From NCBI RefSeq assembly GCF_004053875.1, contig NZ_SBIP01000002.1, positions 1,178,001-1,242,000 on the forward strand: a stretch of DNA of 64,000 nucleotides. The letters are read 5' to 3'. A program made the position numbers and the translations under genes. This DNA is from Neorhizobium lilium (GTDB taxonomy: Bacteria; Pseudomonadota; Alphaproteobacteria; Rhizobiales; Rhizobiaceae). Shown piece by piece: positions 32,028 to 39,978 of the stretch; the first letter of the stretch is position 1, and each line of letters starts with the position of its first letter. The notes under the pieces were generated by a model that was not told where the DNA came from, searched no databases, and saw nothing but the letters and a program-made list of their open reading frames with translations.

Positions 32028-32882
32028 TTAAACCGTGGTCGATCCACCAAGCGTGTCGTTCATGCTGTTATTGACGCGCAGATTGTTCTGCACATGACGA
32101 ACGCCGGAAATATCCTCCACAAGGTCTTCAGCCCGTCGCTTGTCCCAGCGACTGGACACGAAGCCGTCCAGGGTGACTTCCGCCTGAGCGACCGTGACAC
32201 TGATATTGGAGGCATCCAGGATAGGATCGTCGCTCAGCCGGTCGTTGATATCTTCCTCGATGCGCGTGTCAGAACGTTGGTATCCCTTAGGGCCCTTGCC
32301 GCGATGCTGATCCATGTCGCGCCGTTGGCTGGCCTTGTCGTCGCCGAACCAGGATGCCACTTCGTCGCCGGCCCGTTCCATCAGGCCGCGGCGCTCGCCT
32401 TGGCCGTCATTGCTGCGGGTGCGATCGCCCGAGCCGTAGTTGTCAGAATTGCTCGAGCCATAGCGGTCGGTCCCGTGGCGGTCAGCGGTTCCATAACGGC
32501 CAGCGTCGGAACCACCGTCAACGCCGGACGCGTAGCGATCCCGCGGGACAGGATTGGGCCGCGCACGGTCTGGCTCATAGGTGAAGGACGATGGATTGGC
32601 GCGATAGGATTCGCGTGCCCAGCCACGAGCCTGATCGCTGTCGCTAAAGCTGCCCTCCTGTCCGTAGTCGTCGCGTCCGCCGCGGTCTCTGTCAGTCTGG
32701 TCATGGGTCGAGCGGTCGCGCTCGTCGCGTCCACCGAATTCGACGTCGCGCTGATAATCCGCAAAGCCGCGCACGTTGCCATCGCGACCCGAACGCTCGC
32801 TTGGCTGGCGCGAATGGTCTTGCTCGTCGCGACCGCGGTCGTTGCGATACCCACCGGATGGGGAATAAGGTCCGTTCGCCAT
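32028..32882 (-). CDS. Arg/Asp/Gly-rich protein with C-terminal BON domain
   Basis: 284 residues. The first about 180 are low complexity, rich in Arg, Asp, Gly, Ser and Tyr (for example DYQRDVEFGGRDERDRSTHD), surely disordered. The last about 80 form a BON domain: RIEEDINDRLSDDPILDASN, ISVTVAQAEVTLDGFVSSR, VRHVQNNLRVNNS. No signal peptide. GAGGAGA precedes the ATG at 32882; an open upstream extension of 39 codons covers the promoter and is rejected. The long charged region may drive phase separation or solvent retention, a speculation from composition only. Confidence 0.8.
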   Translation of the reverse strand: MANGPYSPSGGYRNDRGRDEQDHSRQPSERSGRDGNVRGFADYQRDVEFGGRDERDRSTHDQTDRDRGGRDDYGQEGSFSDSDQARGWARESYRANPSSFTYEPDRARPNPVPRDRYASGVDGGSDAGRYGTADRHGTDRYGSSNSDNYGSGDRTRSNDGQGERRGLMERAGDEVASWFGDDKASQRRDMDQHRGKGPKGYQRSDTRIEEDINDRLSDDPILDASNISVTVAQAEVTLDGFVSSRWDKRRAEDLVEDISGVRHVQNNLRVNNSMNDTLGGSTTV

Positions 32883-32931
32883 TGTTTGTCTCCTCGGTTT
32901 GACTTGGTTCCTCAGGCGGAACATCAAGTCC

Positions 32932-32956
32932 AACCACCCCCTCCAGGGTTTGTTCC
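32932..32956 (-). promoter_or_regulatory. EcfG-type promoter for BON-tail protein
   Basis: Minus strand GGAAC (32956-32952), 16 bases, GGTT (32935-32932); 49 bases before the ATG. Confidence 0.65.
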
Positions 32957-33041
32957 GAGATTTCAGGCTGGCGGGGCTCTCATGCAAATTGCGGCGCATA
33001 GGGCGGATCGCAGAACGAAAAGGGCTCCTTTTCGTGAAGCT

Positions 33042-34136
33042 TCAGTCGATCCGGCTGCCGGTTTCGGGGTCAAAGACGACCGCCTTGTCCAGGTTGAAGG
33101 CAAAACGGAAGCTCTGGCCAAGCTCGGTCACCACTTCGGCGCGGGTCCGGGCGGTAAAGCTTGCGCCGTCCACCTTCCCGGTCAGGAACGTGTCCGAACC
33201 CGTCGGCTCGATCATGGAAACTTCTGCGGCAATATGGGCAATGGAGCGGGCGGTGGGATCGACCAGCCCGTCATCCGTGATCGCTTCCGGGCGCAGGCCG
33301 ATGATGACCTCCTTGCCATCAGGCAGTTTCTTCGTCACGGAAGGCGGCACCGGCACGACGACGCCGTTGCTGCCGAACAGCGCGATGCCGGTCTCCGCCA
33401 CCCTGCCCTTCAGCATGTTCATGGCGGGCGAGCCCATGAAATCCGCGACGAAAAGATTGGCCGGACGATTGTAGATTTCAGCCGGAGAGCCGACCTGCTG
33501 CACCATGCCCTCCTTCAGGACGACGATCTTGGTCGCAAGCGTCATCGCCTCGATCTGGTCATGCGTCACGTAGACGATCGTGGCACCGGTGTTCTGGTGC
33601 AGCGCCTTGATCTCGGCGCGCACTTCCACGCGCAGCTTGGCGTCGAGGTTTGACAGCGGCTCGTCGAACAGGAAGACGCGCGGCTGGCGCACGAGCGCGC
33701 GGCCCATGGCGACGCGCTGGCGTTGGCCGCCCGATAGCTGGCTCGGACGCCGGTCCAGCAGGTGCTCGATCTGCAGCGTCTTTGCCACCTGCCGCACGGC
33801 TGTAACGCGCTGCGCTTTTTCCACGCCGCGCATTTCAAGCGCGAAGGCAATGTTCTCTTCCACCGTCATATTGGGGTAGAGCGCGTAGGACTGGAAGACC
33901 ATCGCGATATCGCGCTTGGACGGGTGCAGGTCCGTCACCACCTGGCCGTCGATGACGATATCGCCCGATGAAGGCGGCAGAAGCCCGGCAATCGCATTGA
34001 GCAAGGTCGACTTGCCGCAGCCGGAGGGGCCGACAAGCACAAGGAAGCCGCCCTTTTCCAGGTCGATATCGATGCCCTTCAAGATCTCGATGTTGCCGAT
34101 CTTCTTGCGGATATTCCTGATTTCGAGAAAGCTCAT
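33042..34136 (-). CDS. Sugar ABC transporter ATP-binding protein (UgpC/MalK type)
   Basis: 364 residues. Walker A GPSGCGKST (about 38-46), signature LSGGQRQRVAMGRAL, Walker B VFLFDEPLSNLDAKL and switch His (VTHDQIEA), followed by the TOBE-type C-terminal domain of carbohydrate importers (from about 240: FVADFMGSPAMNML, IIGLRPEAI). It energises the two permeases encoded just upstream. Last gene of a four-gene operon; its start is four bases after the permease stop. Confidence 0.95.
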   Translation of the reverse strand: MSFLEIRNIRKKIGNIEILKGIDIDLEKGGFLVLVGPSGCGKSTLLNAIAGLLPPSSGDIVIDGQVVTDLHPSKRDIAMVFQSYALYPNMTVEENIAFALEMRGVEKAQRVTAVRQVAKTLQIEHLLDRRPSQLSGGQRQRVAMGRALVRQPRVFLFDEPLSNLDAKLRVEVRAEIKALHQNTGATIVYVTHDQIEAMTLATKIVVLKEGMVQQVGSPAEIYNRPANLFVADFMGSPAMNMLKGRVAETGIALFGSNGVVVPVPPSVTKKLPDGKEVIIGLRPEAITDDGLVDPTARSIAHIAAEVSMIEPTGSDTFLTGKVDGASFTARTRAEVVTELGQSFRFAFNLDKAVVFDPETGSRID

Positions 34137-34140
34137 GAGA

Positions 34141-35034
34141 TTATCCCTTGACTGCGCCGGCCATCAGGCCGCGCACGAAATAGCGTCCGGCAACGACGTA
34201 GACGAACAGCGTCGGAAGCGCCGCGAAGACGGCTGCCGCCATGTCCACATTGTATTCCTTGACGCCCGTGGAGGAGGAAACCAGGTTGTTGAGCGCGACC
34301 GTCATCGGCGAGGCTTCGCCGGACGAAAAGGACACGCCGAACAGGAAGTCGTTCCAGATATTCGTGAACTGATAGATGACGGTGACGACGATGATCGGCC
34401 CCGATGTGGGGAGAAGAATTCGCCAGAAGATGCGGAAGAAGCCGGCGCCGTCGATCATCGCAGCCTTCACCAGCTCGTCCGGAAAGGCCTCGTAATAATT
34501 GCGGAAGAACAGGGTGGTGAAGCCGAGACCATAGACGACATGTACGAACACCAGCCCCGCCGTCGAATTCGACATGCCGGCTGCGCCCAGCAGGCGGGCC
34601 ATGGGAATGAGGACCGCCTGAAACGGAATGAAGCAGGCAAACAGCATCATGCCGAATACTATTCTGTGGCCCGGAAACCGCCACTTGGTCAGCACATAAC
34701 CGTTCAGCGCGCCGAGCAGGGTGGAGATGAACACGGCCGGCACCACCATCTTGATGGAGTTCCAGAAATAGCCCTTGATGCCGACACAGGAGACCCCGAT
34801 GCAGGCCTCGCCCCAGGCCTTGACCCAGGCCGCGATCGACGGGTCCTTCGGCAGGGCCAGCATGTCGCCGCCACGGATCTCGTCGAGCGACTTCAGCGAG
34901 GTCGTCAGCATGACGTAGAGCGGCAGCAGGTAAACCAGCGCCAGCACGATCAGCGTCGCATAGATGAAGTAGCGCGCCGTGCGCGCCGAGCCTGCGCTCA
35001 CGGTCCCGTTGGCTGTTTCGGCAGCTCCGCTCAT
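34141..35034 (-). CDS. Sugar ABC transporter permease (MalG-like)
   Basis: 297 residues, six membrane segments. The EAA loop reads FPDELVKAAMIDGAGFFRIF, where the ATPase docks. N-terminal TM: YFIYATLIVLALVYLLPLYV. It pairs with the permease encoded upstream; their genes overlap by four bases (ATGA). The loop containing GEACIGVSCVGIKGYFWNS, with two cysteines, resembles the GtsC permease of glucose importers. Confidence 0.93.
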   Translation of the reverse strand: MSGAAETANGTVSAGSARTARYFIYATLIVLALVYLLPLYVMLTTSLKSLDEIRGGDMLALPKDPSIAAWVKAWGEACIGVSCVGIKGYFWNSIKMVVPAVFISTLLGALNGYVLTKWRFPGHRIVFGMMLFACFIPFQAVLIPMARLLGAAGMSNSTAGLVFVHVVYGLGFTTLFFRNYYEAFPDELVKAAMIDGAGFFRIFWRILLPTSGPIIVVTVIYQFTNIWNDFLFGVSFSSGEASPMTVALNNLVSSSTGVKEYNVDMAAAVFAALPTLFVYVVAGRYFVRGLMAGAVKG

Positions 35035-35957
35035 CGGTTCTTCTCCCGCAGTTCCGAATAGAGATAGGGGATGATGATGGCGCTGATACCCATCAGCATC
35101 ATCACGGCGCTCGCCGAGCCCACATTCATCTGGTTCCGGTTGAAGGTGTAGGAATACATGAAGGTCGAAGGCAGTTCGGTGGCATTGCCCGGACCGCCGC
35201 CGGTCAGCGCGATCACCAGGTCGTAAGACTTGATCGCCATGTGGGCGAGCACGATGAAGGCCGACAGGAAGATCGGCCGCAGCAGCGGAATGATGATGCG
35301 GCGGTAGATCGCAACGGTCGAGGCACCGTCGATCTGGGCGGCCTTGATGATCTCGCCGTCTATGCCGCGCAGGCCCGCCAGGAACATCGCCATCACGAAG
35401 CCCGACGCCTGCCAGACGCCCGCGATGACGATCGTGTAGATCGCCATCTTGGGGTTGACCAGCCAGTCGAACTTGAAGCTCGTCCAGCCGAGATTGTGCA
35501 TGGTGTTCTCAAGCCCCAGGCCGGGATTGAGAAACCACTTCCAGGCCGTGCCAGTCACCACGAAGGACAGCGCCATCGGGTAGAGGAAGATCGGCCTTAA
35601 GATGCCCTCGGCACGAATGCGCTGATCCATCAGGATGGCGATGCCGAGCCCAAGAGCGATGCAGATGCCGATATAGAGCACGCCGAAGATCGCCAGGTTC
35701 TCCATCGCCACATACCAGTTGGGCTGCGACCAGAGACGGTAATAGGCATCAAAGCCACCCCATTTGTAGATCGGCATCATTTTCGACGTGGTGAAGGACA
35801 GGTAGACCGTCCACAGGATAAACCCGTAGACGAACACCAGGATGATGGCGAAGGACGGCGCAAGCACCAGCTTAGGCAACCCGTCGCGAATACCATCGGC
35901 AAACGATCGCCGCTGTCTCCTTGCGGTAACCACCGGCATCGGTTCGATTGTCGTCAT
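35031..35957 (-). CDS. Sugar ABC transporter permease (MalF-like)
   Basis: 308 residues, six membrane segments: KLVLAPSFAIILVFVYGFIL opens, and the EAA loop reads DGEIIKAAQIDGASTVAIYR. The ATG at 35957 follows CCGGAG; an open extension upstream is not supported. It overlaps the next permease by four bases. Between it and the binding-protein gene lies a 265-base gap holding a RIME-like repeat, which may lower expression relative to the binding protein. Confidence 0.92.
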   Translation of the reverse strand: MTTIEPMPVVTARRQRRSFADGIRDGLPKLVLAPSFAIILVFVYGFILWTVYLSFTTSKMMPIYKWGGFDAYYRLWSQPNWYVAMENLAIFGVLYIGICIALGLGIAILMDQRIRAEGILRPIFLYPMALSFVVTGTAWKWFLNPGLGLENTMHNLGWTSFKFDWLVNPKMAIYTIVIAGVWQASGFVMAMFLAGLRGIDGEIIKAAQIDGASTVAIYRRIIIPLLRPIFLSAFIVLAHMAIKSYDLVIALTGGGPGNATELPSTFMYSYTFNRNQMNVGSASAVMMLMGISAIIIPYLYSELREKNR

Positions 35958-36046
35958 GGAGATCTCCGGTGAGGAGCGAGAGAGAAATTGGGGCGGAGAA
36001 TTATTCCTGCCGAAAGCCATAGCGGTAACAAGCGAGGGTGCCTCCT

Positions 36047-36166
36047 CTCCTCATCCCTGTGCTTGTCACAGGGATCCAGCCAGCCCAAGTCTTTGGGCTG
36101 AAAAGACCCTTTCGCGCCGCGGACGCGGCGCTGCTGGATTCCTGTGACAAGCACAGGAATGAGGAG
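36047..36166. repeat. RIME-like intergenic mosaic element
   Basis: About 120 bases. Outer arms 36047-36080 and 36133-36166 are inverted repeats matching at 32 of 34 positions. Inside are smaller palindromes: CCCTGTGCTTGTCACAGGG, AGCCCAAGTCTTTGGGCT and GCGCCGCGGACGCGGCGC. Structure and size fit RIME1, an element dispersed in rhizobial genomes. It sits inside the sugar transporter operon. Confidence 0.75.
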
Positions 36167-36222
36167 TGCGTGGCCCTCAAGGCAGCAAAGCAGCAATGTA
36201 ACAAAGCCACGCACCCATCACA

Positions 36223-37479
36223 TCATTTCGCCGCAGCGACCGCTTCCGGCAGACGCTTCAGGGCGGCGTCGGTCGTCAGCTGGCCGTTGAGGTGCTGAGT
36301 GATGACGTCCAGCATGGCTTCCTTGATCGCCGCCGGCTGGGCGTAACCATGAGCGAGCGAGCCGAGCAGCGTGCCCTTGGCGGAGGCTTCGTTCAGGTCC
36401 TTCATGCCCTTCTTGCCGCAATCGTCGAACTTCTCGTCCGAGATGTCGGTGCGCGCCGGGACGGAACCCTTGACGGTGTTGAAAGCGATCTGGAAGCCTG
36501 GGTTCTCGACGGCGGACGCCATCTTCATCTGCGCGTCCTTCTGCTTTTCACCCACGTCGAACATCATGAACTGATCGGCGTTGAACAGCACCGAGCCCTG
36601 CGTGCCGGGGAAGCGGATGCAGACGAAATCCTTGCCCGGCTCTTTCTTGGCGCGCAACCATTCGCCCTTGGACCAGTCGCCCATTTCCTGCGCGCCGGCC
36701 TTGCCCTCGATGACGAGCGCGGTGGAGAGGTTCCATTCGCGGCCGGAGAAGTTCGGATCGAAATAGCTGCGCAGCTTGGACATGTCGTCGAACACCTTCT
36801 TCATGGTGTCGCCGGACAGTGCAGCCGGGTCGAGATCGAGAACTGCCTTCTTGTAGAAGTCCGGACCGCCGACCGAAAGCACGACGGATTCCCACATCGT
36901 GCCGTCCTGCCACGGAACGCCGCCGTGGGCGAGCGGGATAATGCCCTGGCTCTTGAAGTTGTCTAGCAGCGTGAACAGCTCGTCAATATTGGTCGGGGCC
37001 TTGCCGCCGGCCTTGTCAAGCGCGGCCTTGTTCAACCACAGCCAGTTGGTGGAGTGGATGTTCACCGGGGCTGCGATCCAGTGGCCGTCATATTTCGAGA
37101 AGGCCTGAAGCGCCGGCGGAATGACCTTGTCCCAGCCTTCCTTCTTGGCGAGATCGTCGAGATTGGCCGCGACGCCCATTTCGGACCAGTCGCGCAGGTC
37201 GAAACCGAGCAGCTGAACGGCGGTCGGCGGATCACCGGCAGTGACGCGGGCGCGCAGCGCGGTCATGGCGGCGGACCCTGCGCCGCCGGCAACCGGCATG
37301 TCCTTCCAGCCCACGCCTTCCTTCTGAAGGTTTTCCTTGAGCACGTTGAGTGCGGCGGCCTCGCCGCCCGAGGTCCACCAATGGAGGACTTCAACCTGCT
37401 CGGCGGCCTTGGCGGCACCCGCGACCATGGCAACCATGGCAACGCCTGCAGCAAGCTTGCTGATCATACGAATTTTCAT
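36223..37479 (-). CDS. Sugar ABC transporter substrate-binding protein (GtsA-like, glucose/mannose type)
   Basis: 418 residues with a cleavable signal (ending AGAAKA-AEQ). Mature [54 protein letters not shown] and [17 protein letters not shown] agree closely, from memory, with the glucose-binding GtsA proteins of Pseudomonas, so glucose or mannose is the likeliest ligand. First gene of the operon, read towards the two permeases and the ATPase. A LacI gene is divergent, and a LacI-type palindrome lies at 37523-37540. Confidence 0.9.
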   Translation of the reverse strand: MKIRMISKLAAGVAMVAMVAGAAKAAEQVEVLHWWTSGGEAAALNVLKENLQKEGVGWKDMPVAGGAGSAAMTALRARVTAGDPPTAVQLLGFDLRDWSEMGVAANLDDLAKKEGWDKVIPPALQAFSKYDGHWIAAPVNIHSTNWLWLNKAALDKAGGKAPTNIDELFTLLDNFKSQGIIPLAHGGVPWQDGTMWESVVLSVGGPDFYKKAVLDLDPAALSGDTMKKVFDDMSKLRSYFDPNFSGREWNLSTALVIEGKAGAQEMGDWSKGEWLRAKKEPGKDFVCIRFPGTQGSVLFNADQFMMFDVGEKQKDAQMKMASAVENPGFQIAFNTVKGSVPARTDISDEKFDDCGKKGMKDLNEASAKGTLLGSLAHGYAQPAAIKEAMLDVITQHLNGQLTTDAALKRLPEAVAAAK

Positions 37480-37522
37480 CGAGATTCTCCCTTTGCATCC
37501 GGGCTCCTCTCCGGATATGAGA

Positions 37523-37540
37523 ATTTATAACGATATAAAT
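37523..37540. promoter_or_regulatory. LacI-type operator before the sugar transporter operon
   Basis: ATTTATAAC-GATATAAAT: an 18-base near-palindrome with the central CG usual for LacI-family sites, 43 bases before the binding-protein ATG. Confidence 0.65.
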
Positions 37541-37675
37541 CGGTGAAGTGTCAAGACAGTCATTCGATTTTTCAGAATTCGCTTGGTTCAAGTAATCCGC
37601 TGATTACATTAAAATTGATTAGCCAGTATAAGGAACGAGAGGGTGCGGAAGAGTATCTGCACCGCGTTTATGACG

Positions 37676-37693
37676 ATTTAAATCGATATAGTC
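37676..37693. promoter_or_regulatory. Second LacI-type operator, before the regulator
   Basis: ATTTAAATC-GATATAGTC shares the left half and GATATA core with the site at 37523 and lies 33 bases before the LacI start; implies autoregulation and perhaps looping over about 150 bases. Confidence 0.5.
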
Positions 37694-37726
37694 TGGCTCC
37701 TAGAGAGTGCCGTTGGGAGGTGGAGA

Positions 37727-38779
37727 ATGCCGCTGAATGACCTGGAGGACCGGGGTCGAAAAACGCGGCGCGAGCCCGGCCAGAGCAAGGCTGCCGATGT
37801 GGGTAAGCCGACCTTGAAGACCATTGCAGACCTGACCGGCCTTGCTGTGACGACCGTATCACGCGCACTTGCCGATGCGCCGCAGATCGCTCTGGAAACG
37901 CGCCAGCGGGTCCGCCAGGTGGCGGCTGAGATCGGCTATCTGCCTGACCGGGCTGCCCAGCGCCTGCGCACCGGCCGCACCAATGTCATCAGCCTCGTGC
38001 TCGATCCGCATGAGGAAATCTTAGGCTATGGAACCTCGATGATTCGAGGCGTGACCGCGGCACTGCGTGGCACCACCTATCACCTGGTCATCACGCCGCA
38101 TTTCTCCGACACGCCGCAGATCGACCCGGTCCGCCATATCGTGCGCAACCGGATGGCCGACGGCATTTTGTTCAGCCGCACCGAGCCGTCCGACGAGCGG
38201 GTAAGGTTCCTGCTGGAGCACGATTTCCCTTTCGTGTGCCATGGCCGCACGGAACTTGCGACCGCACACCCTTATGTCGATTACGACAATTACGAGTTCG
38301 CCTATAAGGCGGCTCGCAGCCTCATCGCCTCGGGCTGTCGCAGGCTTTGCATCATCCTGCCGCCTGCCCGGTTTACTTTTGCCCAGCACCTGCGACATGG
38401 CTTCATGACCGCCGTGCGAGAAGACGGCATCGCTTTCGAGATTGCCCAGGGCATCACGCTGGACAGCAAATCCGATGCCATCCGCGACAACATCGCCGCC
38501 CGGCTGAGCGAGGCCGACCCGCCCGATGGCTTTATCTGCGGCGGCGAGGTTTCGGCCATGGCGGTGATGTCGGCTGCCTATGATCTGGGCCTTGAGATCG
38601 GGCAGGATGTGCGGCTGGTGGCCAAGCAGACCTCGGGCCTGTTCGACCAGGTGCGCCCGCGGGTGGAGACGATCTATGAAGACCTGTCGGAGGCGGGACG
38701 GCAGATGGGGACATTGCTGCTGAACCGCATCACGGGAAGCCCGCCGGTTGCCGATTTGCAGGTGCTGCACGGGGCCTGA
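37727..38779 (+). CDS. LacI-family transcriptional regulator
   Basis: 350 residues. The helix-turn-helix lies unusually far in (about 27-50: PTLKTIADLTGLAVTTVSRA), after a 26-residue polar lead; the hinge helix (RAAQRLRTGRT) and the sugar-binding core follow (NVISLVLDP, DGILFSRTEP, DGFICGGEVSAMAVMSA). GGGAGG precedes the ATG. Divergent from the GtsA-like operon, with paired operator-like sites; most likely its repressor, released by the sugar or a phosphorylated form. Confidence 0.92.
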   Translation: MPLNDLEDRGRKTRREPGQSKAADVGKPTLKTIADLTGLAVTTVSRALADAPQIALETRQRVRQVAAEIGYLPDRAAQRLRTGRTNVISLVLDPHEEILGYGTSMIRGVTAALRGTTYHLVITPHFSDTPQIDPVRHIVRNRMADGILFSRTEPSDERVRFLLEHDFPFVCHGRTELATAHPYVDYDNYEFAYKAARSLIASGCRRLCIILPPARFTFAQHLRHGFMTAVREDGIAFEIAQGITLDSKSDAIRDNIAARLSEADPPDGFICGGEVSAMAVMSAAYDLGLEIGQDVRLVAKQTSGLFDQVRPRVETIYEDLSEAGRQMGTLLLNRITGSPPVADLQVLHGA

Positions 38780-38806
38780 TTGGCCTCAATAGCAGGCCCA
38801 AACGCA

Positions 38807-38834
38807 GAAAACCCCTCGCTGTGGAGGGGTTTTC
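38807..38834. terminator. Terminator after lacI
   Basis: GAAAACCCCTC / GAGGGGTTTTC with a 6-base loop, between convergent genes; T and A tracts on both sides allow use in both directions. Confidence 0.85.
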
Positions 38835-38872
38835 CGCTTGCCTTGGAGGGGCGTGGTAATCTGTGACGTCGG

Positions 38873-39268
38873 TTACTGAATAACCTGAACGACCTTGCGC
38901 GACTGTGGTTCCACGATGACGCGCTGCTGGTTGACCACGGTATAGGCATATTTCGGGTTTTGCGGGACAGGAGTGAGGATTACAGTTTCTGGCACGGCGT
39001 GACCGACGGTGATCGGCTCCTGCACGATGACGGACTGCTGTACCGGCTGTTCCTGAACATAGGTGACCACTTCGCGCGGCGGAGGGTCGATGGCGCCACC
39101 GGCGACCGCACCGACGACGGCACCTACGCCCGCACCGATAGGACCGCCGACGATGGCGCCGGTTGCGGCACCGCCGAGCATGCCGGTGGCAGCGCCATTA
39201 CCTTCCTGAGCGAAGACGCCGGTTGCGGCGAGACCAAGAGCGGCGGACAGGATGATGAGCTTTTTCAT
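38873..39268 (-). CDS. DUF1236 exported protein with glycine-zipper region
   Basis: 131 residues. Signal peptide (KKLIILSAALGLAATGVFA-QEG). A Gly/Ala segment (about 27-62: GMLGGAATGAIVGGPIGAGV) is glycine-zipper-like and may insert in a membrane. The C-terminal about 60 residues are a DUF1236 domain: ITVGHAVPETVILTPVPQNP, YAYTVVNQQRVIVEP, RKVVQVI. Start at 39268 after AGGAGAAGAC; an upstream frame of 51 codons crosses the promoter. Envelope protein of unknown role. Confidence 0.85.
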   Translation of the reverse strand: MKKLIILSAALGLAATGVFAQEGNGAATGMLGGAATGAIVGGPIGAGVGAVVGAVAGGAIDPPPREVVTYVQEQPVQQSVIVQEPITVGHAVPETVILTPVPQNPKYAYTVVNQQRVIVEPQSRKVVQVIQ

Positions 39269-39297
39269 TGTCTTCTCCTTGATTGTCGTGGCCGGAT

Positions 39298-39322
39298 AAC
39301 GAGCAAGGAGTTGACAGGTTCC
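39298..39322 (-). promoter_or_regulatory. EcfG-type promoter for the DUF1236 gene
   Basis: Minus strand GGAAC (39322-39318), 16 bases, CGTT (39301-39298): full consensus, 29 bases before the ATG. Confidence 0.75.
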
Positions 39323-39501
39323 TGCTTGGGACTTTGGTCTGGCGTCAGGATTTCCGGGTCGAATCACCGCATTTGCGAATTCGGCCCTCCCTCTTTTGTC
39401 GAGCCGACGCAGCATTGTCATATCGCCATGGTTGAAGCATGCTGCGTATCCGCCATGTCGGCGGGTCTATAGCCGGGGGCGGCGGACGAAGGGGAAAACG
39501 G

Positions 39502-39978
39502 ATGAGTTCTCTACTGGCGCTTTTCATCGGTGCGGTTGCCGGCCTGCGGGCCATGACCGCGCCGGCCGTGGTGGCCTGGGCTGCGCAATTCGGCTGGCTG
39601 AACCTTTCCGGCACCTGGCTCGCCTTCCTGGGCAGCAGTTGGGCCGTCCTGATCCTGACCCTGCTCGCCGGCGTGGAATTCGTGACGGACCAGTTACCGG
39701 CAACGCCGAGCCGCAAAGTGCCGCAGCAATTTGCAGCCCGCATCCTCACCGGCGGCTTGAGCGGTGCAGCGCTCGGAATGCCCTATGGCTATTGGCTGGC
39801 GGGGCTTGTCTCCGGCGTGATCGGCGCGGTCATCGGAACGCTGGGCGGGGCCACCGCGCGCGCCAAGCTCGCCGCAAAATTCGGCCGCGACGCGCCGGCA
39901 GCCTTCATCGAGGACGCCGTTGCCGTCATTGCCGCCATCGTCGTCGTCGCTCTGCTTCCCGGAGCCCCCGTTCGATGA
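39502..39978 (+). CDS. DUF4126 membrane protein
   Basis: 158 residues with four to five hydrophobic segments: LLALFIGAVAGLRAMTAPAV, WAVLILTLLAGVEFVTDQLP, a GGLSGAALG segment and AVIAAIVVVALLP. The GLRAMTAPA and VEFVTDQLPATPSR motifs are characteristic of DUF4126. GGGGAA precedes the ATG. The stop overlaps the start of the flavoprotein gene by four bases, so the two are coupled. Function unknown. Confidence 0.8.
   Translation: MSSLLALFIGAVAGLRAMTAPAVVAWAAQFGWLNLSGTWLAFLGSSWAVLILTLLAGVEFVTDQLPATPSRKVPQQFAARILTGGLSGAALGMPYGYWLAGLVSGVIGAVIGTLGGATARAKLAAKFGRDAPAAFIEDAVAVIAAIVVVALLPGAPVR

Noticed and set aside
31917-33653. A 578-codon frame antisense to the BON-tail and ABC genes
   Set aside because: Crosses two real genes on the other strand and an EcfG promoter; composition is that of a shadow frame.
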